From: Meridianimarinicoccus sp. MJW13
GTDB taxonomy: Bacteria; Pseudomonadota; Alphaproteobacteria; Rhodobacterales; Rhodobacteraceae
Direction: 5' to 3'
DNA length: 64,000 bases
Assembly: GCF_014901205.1 (NCBI RefSeq)
Contig: NZ_JACNMU010000011.1
Location: 1-64,000 of the forward strand
Both the position numbers and the translations under genes were made by a program. Below are positions 58,846-64,000 of the stretch, one piece after another. Under the pieces are notes generated by a model. The model was given only the letters and a program-made list of their open reading frames with translations, had not been told where the DNA came from and made no database searches. Every line of letters begins with the position of its first letter. Position 1 is the first letter of the stretch.

Positions 58846-60017
58846 GTTTTCTGAATAAGATCAGCGACTTCGTCGTTCAGCGCGTTCAGGCTTTCAAGCG
58901 CGCGATCATAGGTCGTGCGGGTAAAGGCGCTCCGCTCGACTTCGTATAGGGTTTGCTTTGTCAGACCTGCATCGGAGATAGCCGTGGATTTGAGCATTGG
59001 TGAGTTGAGCACCGCATCGCCATACATGGTGCGCAGAAAGGCGACGATCCGGTTTTGTGGTGCATCCTGAGGTTCATAGCGTGTCAGCGCATAGCGCATC
59101 CAGTCGTGGGACATGTCCGCACCGCTTTCGGCGATCACGTCCATCAGATCAGCCGTCATGCGCAGAAATTGCGACATCGACATCACGTCGAGCATTTCCG
59201 GATGAATTGTGACCAGCACGCCGGTGGCGGCAGAGAGTGCGGACATGGTGAGAAAGCCCAGTTGCGGCGGGCAGTCGATGACCACAACGTCGTAATCGCC
59301 GTCAACCTGCGCCAACGCCTCTTTCACGCGGAAAAAGAACAGGCCTGCGTTGCCTTGTGAAAGAGCACGCGGCGTTTCGTGTTCGAACTCCATCAGTTCC
59401 AGATTGCCCGGGATCAGGTCGAGGTTCGGGATATAGGTCTTGCGGATGACAGCGCGGATCGGCTCTGGGTCGTCATAGCGGATCGCGTCATACAGCGTGC
59501 CGCCATCTGTCAGATCGAATTCGGGCTGTACGCCATGTAACGCCGTGAATGAGGCCTGCGGATCAAGATCAATGCCCAGGACGCGATAACCGCGCAAGGC
59601 CAGCCGTTGTGCAAGGTGTGCCGAAGTCGTCGTTTTGCCCGAGCCACCCTTGAAGTTCATCACACCGATGACTTGCAGGTGATCGCCGTCACGCCGTCCG
59701 GGGATATAGTCTCCAGGCTTGCGCGCGGTCTTTTCCAGCAGGAAACGCAGGGCCTGAATGTCCTGCGCGGAATACAGGCGACGATTACCGGCCGTCAGTT
59801 CAGGCGAAGGGCCCTTGCCATCAAGGTTGATTTTGCGCAGGTATGAGTCGTTCACACCAAGAAGCGCTGCCGCCTCGCCGGAGGTGAATTTGCGCATTTC
59901 CTTTGTGGCGTCAGGGGGAAACAGGCTCTCGCGTTGCGAATGCAACTGGTTGGCCAGCCACTCGGAGTGCTGGCGGATGACCGCATTCAGGTCCTGATGC
60001 ACGAAAGTCTTGTTCAT
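58830..60017 (-). CDS. repA: RepA, ParA-family partition ATPase
   Basis: The 395-residue ATPase has an N-terminal MerR-like HTH (SGEAAALLGVNDSYLRKINLDGKG, about 48-71) used for autorepression of the operon, then the deviant Walker A MNFKGGSGKTTTSAHLA near 118-134, Walker A' and GIDLDPQAS near 146-154, and VVVIDCPPQLGF as Walker B near 245. It positions plasmid copies by ATP-dependent patterning on the nucleoid. The ATG has GAGGGCAG upstream. Length matches plasmid RepA rather than chromosomal Soj, which lacks the HTH. Confidence 0.94.
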   Translation of the reverse strand: MNKTFVHQDLNAVIRQHSEWLANQLHSQRESLFPPDATKEMRKFTSGEAAALLGVNDSYLRKINLDGKGPSPELTAGNRRLYSAQDIQALRFLLEKTARKPGDYIPGRRDGDHLQVIGVMNFKGGSGKTTTSAHLAQRLALRGYRVLGIDLDPQASFTALHGVQPEFDLTDGGTLYDAIRYDDPEPIRAVIRKTYIPNLDLIPGNLELMEFEHETPRALSQGNAGLFFFRVKEALAQVDGDYDVVVIDCPPQLGFLTMSALSAATGVLVTIHPEMLDVMSMSQFLRMTADLMDVIAESGADMSHDWMRYALTRYEPQDAPQNRIVAFLRTMYGDAVLNSPMLKSTAISDAGLTKQTLYEVERSAFTRTTYDRALESLNALNDEVADLIQKTWGRS

Positions 60018-60210
60018 CTGCCCTCTCGATCCGCGCTACGCATCTTCGGCGTGTTCACGGTTATTGACGTTTTTTGCCTCGTTTCCGTGACTATTGCCGT
60101 AAGAGTCGGATTCGCGCAAGTTTTTTCCACATCTTGTGTGAGCTCACTGTCGAAACACAAGCCCGTTCGCCGTCGTCGTCGCATGCTGATCTTGGCAATT
60201 GCGGCAGGAT
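60018..60210 (-). promoter_or_regulatory. repABC promoter region
   Basis: Upstream of repA on the minus strand TTGCGC (near 60110) is followed at 17 nt by CAATAG, a possible promoter. Similar short sequences, CAATAGTCACGG and CAATAACCGTGA, lie between it and the start and could be RepA operators. Assignments are tentative. Confidence 0.35.
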
Positions 60211-60234
60211 GATATACATATAGGATCGTATATC
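60211..60234. promoter_or_regulatory. Operator-like inverted repeat ahead of the VapBC-type pair
   Basis: GATATAC (60211-60217) and GTATATC (60228-60234) form a perfect 7-bp inverted repeat. It lies 20 bp before the antitoxin start and just upstream of GGAGGAA, where an AbrB-type antitoxin would bind for autoregulation. Confidence 0.55.
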
Positions 60235-60253
60235 CACCTGGAGGAACAACAAC

Positions 60254-60481
60254 ATGCAAGTTGCAAAATGGGGGAATTCGCTCGCGGTCCGGCTGCCTGC
60301 CGATCTTGTGCGCGAACTTGGCCTCAAGGAGGGTGACCAAATCGATCTGATAAAGGACGACGGTACTTTGCTCGTCCAGCGCCAACCTCGCGCCGATGAA
60401 GTCCTGCAAGGGCTAAGACGGTTTCGCGGAAAGCTATCCAAGGACGCACGCCTGAGCCGCGACGCTGCGCATGAGCGCTGA
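60254..60481 (+). CDS. AbrB/MazE-fold antitoxin (VapB-type)
   Basis: The 75-residue protein has an AbrB swapped-hairpin domain: VAKWGNSLAVRLPADLVRELGLKEGDQIDL near residues 3-31, with the usual WGNSLAVR start. The tail is the toxin-neutralising part. GGAGGAA is seven or more bases upstream of ATG 60254. It overlaps the PIN toxin by 11 bp. Confidence 0.88.
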   Translation: MQVAKWGNSLAVRLPADLVRELGLKEGDQIDLIKDDGTLLVQRQPRADEVLQGLRRFRGKLSKDARLSRDAAHER

Positions 60482-60866
60482 ATTCGCGGATACAAATGTC
60501 GTCCTTTACCTTCTTGACGACGGCCCAAAAGCGGATCGGGCGGAAGACATCCTGGGGCAGGGGCCGCGGATCAGTGTGCAGGTCCTGAACGAAGCGATGG
60601 TCAATTGCCGGAGGAAAGCCGGTCTCAGTTGGGAGGAGACCGGCGCTTTTCTCGCAGGGGTCCAATCCTTGTGTCCAGTCGACGACCTGTCTGTGCAAAC
60701 CCATCTTGTGGGCCGATCTTTGGCAGAGAAATACCAGCTTTCGGTCTATGACGCGATGATTGTATCGGCCGCTCTTATTGCTGGATGCACGACTTTGTGG
60801 AGCGAAGATATGCACGACGGATTGCTGGTCGAAGATCAGTTACGCGTCGTGAATCCATTCAACTGA
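60471..60866 (+). CDS. PIN-domain toxin (VapC-type)
   Basis: The 131-residue protein has PIN acidic residues in EFADTNVVLYLLDD (Asp7), VLNEAMVNC near residue 38-46, and YDAMIVSAALIAGCTTLWSEDMHDG near 93-117. VapC toxins cleave tRNA or rRNA. It overlaps the AbrB-type antitoxin, the standard order, and stabilises the plasmid. Confidence 0.88.
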   Translation: MSAEFADTNVVLYLLDDGPKADRAEDILGQGPRISVQVLNEAMVNCRRKAGLSWEETGAFLAGVQSLCPVDDLSVQTHLVGRSLAEKYQLSVYDAMIVSAALIAGCTTLWSEDMHDGLLVEDQLRVVNPFN

Positions 60867-60927
60867 CCAGAAAATGGGCTGCAACCTTGCAATCGTTCCA
60901 TGAGTTGGAAGATTTGCAAGGTTGTGT

Positions 60928-61821
60928 TTATTGCGCGGACTTCAGCAAGCCCAACTTCTCTGCGCGTTCCAGCAGCATCCTTACTGACGAGGGCTGCCAG
61001 CTTGTACGCCCACGTGGTGTGCGTTCGCGCATGGATTCCAGCCTGTCACAGATCGTCTGGAGCGTGATGTTGGGGTCCGCGCCCTTGATCGCTGCAACAA
61101 TCGCCGGCAGGCGATCGTCGGTTTCGCGGCGTCCGGCGCGGCCAAGCACTTCATTAGGCAGGAAGCCGTCCCGCACATATGCTTTCACCGCGCGGAGCAG
61201 GCGGCTTTGGGTCCAGCGCCGATCTGGGGGCAGGGGGCCATTGATGATCCGCAGCAGGTCTTCCCAGGCCATATCCGGCCGCAAGCGGCGCACATGGGGC
61301 ACCCAATCCTGCGCGGTCTCGTTGAGGCGCTCCATGTAGCCGTCGTGTCGCGCCAGCCGCACCTTGCGCATCGCAGCGGGATCCTTGGCGCGTAGCCCAG
61401 GATTGCCACCAACGCGCCCTTTGGCGCGCGCAGAGGCAAGCCCGGCCTTTGTGCGTTCGCGGATCAGAGCGCGCTCGAACTCGGCCGCAGCGCCTAGAAC
61501 CTGCAGCGTGAACTTGCCTTGTGGCGATGCCGTGTCGATCGGGTCCTGCAGCGAGCGGAAGAAAGCTCCCTTGGCCTCCAGCCATTCGATCACCTCCAGC
61601 AAGTGCGACAGAGACCGCGCAAGCCGGTCGATCCGCACGACGACAAGCGTGTCGCCGCTCTGAACGCGTTCGAGCACCCGCGCGAGCACAGGACGCGCGC
61701 GACTGCCGCCTGAGGCGTGCTCTTCAAAGATCTCGGCACAGCCCGCCGATTGCAGCGCCTCGGACTGGGGCAGGGGGGTCTGATCCTCTGTGGAAACGCG
61801 GGCATAGCCTATCAGGGACAT
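60928..61821 (-). CDS. Serine recombinase (resolvase/invertase family)
   Basis: The 297-residue protein begins MSLIGYARVSTEDQTP, with Ser10 the catalytic nucleophile and Arg8 beside it; VRIDRLARSLSHLLEVIEWL near 62-81 gives the remaining active-site arginines. LASARAKGRVGG near 145 links to a C-terminal DNA-binding region longer than in Tn3 resolvase (about 140 residues). It may resolve plasmid multimers or act on a transposon. Two palindromic repeats upstream (61824-61836, 61858-61869) are candidate crossover or operator sites. Confidence 0.88.
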   Translation of the reverse strand: MSLIGYARVSTEDQTPLPQSEALQSAGCAEIFEEHASGGSRARPVLARVLERVQSGDTLVVVRIDRLARSLSHLLEVIEWLEAKGAFFRSLQDPIDTASPQGKFTLQVLGAAAEFERALIRERTKAGLASARAKGRVGGNPGLRAKDPAAMRKVRLARHDGYMERLNETAQDWVPHVRRLRPDMAWEDLLRIINGPLPPDRRWTQSRLLRAVKAYVRDGFLPNEVLGRAGRRETDDRLPAIVAAIKGADPNITLQTICDRLESMRERTPRGRTSWQPSSVRMLLERAEKLGLLKSAQ

Positions 61822-61823
61822 GA

Positions 61824-61869
61824 AAACGGGCCGTTTGCAATTTAATGTAACGCTACTAAACGACCGTTT
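61824..61869. repeat. Two palindromic repeats upstream of the serine recombinase
   Basis: AAACGGGCCGTTT (61824-61836) and AAACGACCGTTT (61858-61869) are related palindromes 34 bp apart, directly ahead of the recombinase start. They could be subsites of a res site or operators of the recombinase. Confidence 0.45.
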
Positions 61870-62020
61870 GTAAACGAATGCAAGTAGGTGCTCTCTCGTC
61901 GCGCTCGTCCAAAAAACCTTGGTTTCCTTGCGCTGAGCGCGATCGGAGAGGTTTCACCGGCAGTCGCGCGCGCATACTATATAAAGAGCGAAGGCAACCG
62001 CCACAAAATCACTTGGGTAA

Positions 62021-62046
62021 TGTGCAAAAGAACAGTATTTTGCACA
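62021..62046. promoter_or_regulatory. Operator-like inverted repeat at the start of the DUF1403 gene
   Basis: TGTGCAAAA and TTTTGCACA are perfect 9-bp inverted repeats around 8 nt, ending one base before the ATG. TATTTT at 62036-62041 with TTGGGT 16 nt upstream could form a promoter that starts at the ATG. No Shine-Dalgarno is seen. The site would let a repressor block a leaderless transcript. Confidence 0.5.
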
Positions 62047-62047
62047 T

Positions 62048-63115
62048 ATGAAGACCCAAGCATCCGCTTTGACTGATGATTTCGATGATCCCCTCCTCAC
62101 CATCGAGGAGGATGAAGAGGCTCACGAAGAGGATCTCTGGTTTCTGCCGGGACCATTCGAAGAAGAACCAGATGATTTGCCTGCCGGGCCGCGTGCAGAA
62201 CCGCCGGACTCTGCCGTCATCGAAGACTGGGCAAAGGCAGAAGGCGTTCACGCTGCGCGACTGGCAAGAGTGGCTGGACGCCTGGGTGCTCTGGATGACA
62301 GGCTGCTGCGTGGCCCGGAAGGCTGGCGGCATCGCCTCGCTCTTATCGAGGCAGCGGACCTTAGCTGGTTCGCAGGGGATCGGGTGAGTTCTGATCGTCT
62401 GGCGCTTTGGATGTCGATGCGACTATCGGGGTCACAGGATGACCCAAATGCCTTGACACGGATTGGATGGGCTGTCCGGCGCCTGACAGGCGGTCCCGGG
62501 CCAGAGATAGACCTAGCAGCCTTTCTGGATCGCCGTGATCCCAAGAACATCGAAGGCAGTGCCGAGCGTTTCGAAGATCGCGCGGGCGGATGGCTGGACG
62601 TAATGGCAGCCGCGGCCGAGCTCCACCCGATCACGCGTGCTTGCATGGGCTTTCATCTTTGGGGCCTGGCGGGTCTCGGACAACACGGTGACCGAGTGGA
62701 AGCAGCTGTCACTGCTGCGCGGATCGCGGCCAGTGAGTGCAGGGGAGCGGCATTCGCGCCTGTGGCCATGGGCGGAGCAGGGGGGCTGCGTGCCGGCGGC
62801 CCACCCACTGACCGTCTGATACGGTGGCTAGACGGGATGGAGGCGGGATTCCTGACAGCGATGCGGCACCTCGACGATATCGAAACGTGGGCGACGCGGG
62901 CGGAAGACGAGATTAGCGCGCTCTCGGGCCGCACGCCCCCGTCCTTGTGCACGGCACTGACCGAATGGCCACTTGTCTCCGCACCGATGGCCGAGACCCT
63001 GACCGGCGCAAGCCGTGCCGCCGTTCAGCGCAACCTCAACTGGATGGAAAAGCGAGGCTTAATCCGAGAAGTTACGGGGGAAGGGCGGTACCGGATGTGG
63101 CGTGCAGCGAGCTGA
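62048..63115 (+). CDS. DUF1403 protein with C-terminal winged helix
   Basis: The 355-residue protein starts with an acidic 60-residue segment, then helical DUF1403 sequence with RHRLALIEAADLSWFAGDR near 98-116, DPNALTRIGWAVRRLTGGPGPE, and LHPITRACMGFHLWGLAG near 195. The C-terminus (LVSAPMAETLTGASRAAVQRNLNWMEKRGLIREVTG) is a winged helix that resembles MarR/ROK-type DNA-binding elements. DUF1403 proteins are frequent beside plasmid genes in alphaproteobacteria. The upstream inverted repeat and absent leader suggest self-repression. Activity unknown. Confidence 0.82.
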   Translation: MKTQASALTDDFDDPLLTIEEDEEAHEEDLWFLPGPFEEEPDDLPAGPRAEPPDSAVIEDWAKAEGVHAARLARVAGRLGALDDRLLRGPEGWRHRLALIEAADLSWFAGDRVSSDRLALWMSMRLSGSQDDPNALTRIGWAVRRLTGGPGPEIDLAAFLDRRDPKNIEGSAERFEDRAGGWLDVMAAAAELHPITRACMGFHLWGLAGLGQHGDRVEAAVTAARIAASECRGAAFAPVAMGGAGGLRAGGPPTDRLIRWLDGMEAGFLTAMRHLDDIETWATRAEDEISALSGRTPPSLCTALTEWPLVSAPMAETLTGASRAAVQRNLNWMEKRGLIREVTGEGRYRMWRAAS

Positions 63116-63224
63116 ACGCTCTGTGTGAAGCGCCTGCATGAGGGAACAGGTTTGCCTTCCTATCCTCCCGGTGTGCAAACGCACTTTTCGGCGTGCCGCG
63201 TCAGCCTGGCTTTAGGGTCAGGAT

Positions 63225-63614
63225 TCATAACCAGTAGATTACGAGAGCAGCGAGAGCGATGGCAGAGAGAAAGACTTTTGGGCAGCGGTCATAGCGTGTC
63301 GCCACCGGCCGCCAGTCCTTGAGCCTGCCGAACATGATCTCGATGCGGTTGCGCCGCTTGTATCGGCGCTTGTCGTACTTGACCGGTGTCTTGCGTTTCT
63401 TCCGGCCAGGGATACAGGCGCGTATCCCCTTGTCCTGCAACGCTTCTCTGAACCAGTCAACATCATAGCCGCGATCCCCGAGCAGCCATTTGACGTTTGG
63501 CAGGCCGCTCATCAGGGCCCGTGCGCCGATGTAATCGCTTACCTGTCCGGCGGTAACGAACAGGTAGATCGGTCGCCCCTGACTGTCACAGATCGCGTGC
63601 AGCTTGGTGTTCAT
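63225..63614 (-). CDS. IS5-family transposase, second reading frame
   Basis: Encodes the C-terminal half: GRPIYLFVTAGQVSDYIGA, LLGDRGYDVDWFREAL with the second Asp of the DDE triad, and YKRRNRIEIMFGRLKDWRPVATRYDR with the Glu. It is joined to the first frame by a probable -1 frameshift at a A5G6 run (63648-63658, minus strand), so that a single transposase is made. Confidence 0.85.
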   Translation of the reverse strand: MNTKLHAICDSQGRPIYLFVTAGQVSDYIGARALMSGLPNVKWLLGDRGYDVDWFREALQDKGIRACIPGRKKRKTPVKYDKRRYKRRNRIEIMFGRLKDWRPVATRYDRCPKVFLSAIALAALVIYWL

Positions 63615-63634
63615 GCCGCCTTTGGTCCGACCAA

Positions 63635-63982
63635 TCAGGCGACCACGCCCCCCTTTTTGGCGGCCATGCTGGTCGCCGTTCGGTGAGCCTTGAGATATGT
63701 CGCGTCGATCATCACGGTCATCTGCTCGCCGTGTCCCGCCGCCAGCCCAGCCATCATCTTGGCGAAGATGCCCTTTTCACTCCAACGCTTCCAGCGGCTG
63801 TATAGCGTCTTGTGGGGTCCGTAGACTTCGGGCGCGTCGCGCCAGCGCAAGCCATTGCGGTTGATGAAGATAATCCCGCTCAAGACCCGTCTGTCATCGA
63901 CCCTTGGCTTGCCGTGAGACTTCGGGAAGAAAGGTGCCAGCTTGGCCATCTGCTCGTCGGTCAGCCAGAAAATATCACTCAT
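63635..63982 (-). CDS. IS5-family transposase, first reading frame
   Basis: Encodes the N-terminal half: MSDIFWLTDEQMAKLAPFFP, then LSGIIFINRNGLRWRDAPEVYGP and MTVMIDATYLKAHRTATSM with the first catalytic Asp. The ATG has AAGGAGCGGCGAC before it. The frame ends just after the run of G near 63648, where the frameshift to the second part should take place. Confidence 0.87.
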   Translation of the reverse strand: MSDIFWLTDEQMAKLAPFFPKSHGKPRVDDRRVLSGIIFINRNGLRWRDAPEVYGPHKTLYSRWKRWSEKGIFAKMMAGLAAGHGEQMTVMIDATYLKAHRTATSMAAKKGGVVA

Positions 63983-64000
63983 GTCGCCGCTCCTTTTCGG

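Larger units (their letters stand above)
63215..64000 (-). mobile_element. IS5-family element, right edge cut by the window
   Basis: This contains both transposase frames and one terminal repeat, with the outer end near 63215 (GGGTCAGGATTC inward). The element is inverted relative to the one at the left edge of the window. The upstream terminus would be beyond 64000. The end sequence and two-frame organisation fit the IS427-type subgroup of IS5. Confidence 0.85.

Noticed and set aside
1-64000. CRISPR array or tRNA genes
   Set aside because: I saw no regularly spaced direct repeats and no sequence that I could fold into a tRNA cloverleaf.

Overview
The window looks like part of a large conjugative repABC plasmid from an alphaproteobacterium, most likely a Rhodobacterales (roseobacter or Paracoccus-like) host. 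The reasons are a RepA-RepB-RepC operon with repABC-type parS palindromes, a VirB/VirD4 conjugation system, a relaxase with a MobC-like partner, high-GC coding sequence, and a set of DUF736/DUF3768/DUF6878/DUF6915/DUF6927/strawberry-notch accessory genes that I recognise from plasmids of this group. Names rest on reading motifs by eye; no database search was possible.

Layout. (1) 1-117: 3' end of an IS5-family element; a related element lies in inverted orientation at the right edge (63215-64000). (2) 270-2121: orphan hypothetical genes, an XRE regulator and a small secreted protein. (3) 2278-13871: a compact virB operon (virB1, B2, B3, B4, lipoprotein, a second transglycosylase, B5, B8, B9, B10, B11, DUF4177, a secreted protein, B6). 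(4) 14009-28522: a 14.5-kb defence island set between virB6 and virD4. It holds a Shango-like core (TerB-domain membrane protein, BrxD-like ATPase, Lhr-like helicase) with SbcC, SbcD and a small zinc-ribbon protein upstream, an AAA_13 ATPase plus CoiA-like nuclease downstream, and a divergent WYL regulator. (5) 28526-33448: virD4, relaxase and mobC on the minus strand, followed by a candidate oriT. (6) 34012-36833: small plasmid genes, a GSU2403-type nucleotidyltransferase and a DUF2493 protein. (7) 37427-41931: a second defence locus, a short type II CBASS (patatin, CD-NTase, E2-like protein, and an unlisted 35-codon ORF in front), divergent from a fused XRE-ImmA/IrrE regulator with a PIN partner. 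(8) 42164-54803: a long minus-strand accessory cluster, including a strawberry-notch helicase cut from its methyltransferase domain by one in-frame amber codon, a RelBE-type pair, a ParB-like protein and an ArdC-like zincin. (9) 55081-63115: Fic protein, parS sites, repC-repB-repA with a predicted antisense RNA, VapBC-type pair, serine recombinase and DUF1403 protein.

How the parts fit. RepABC and the parS sites replicate and partition the plasmid, three or more toxin-antitoxin modules retain it, and the T4SS, coupling protein, relaxase and MobC transfer it. Two immune loci, each with its own nearby regulator (WYL for the Shango island, XRE-ImmA/IrrE for CBASS), make it a mobile carrier of phage defence. 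The most interesting parts are the enlarged Shango operon and the CBASS locus whose apparent regulator combines in one protein the two activities known elsewhere as CapH and CapP.
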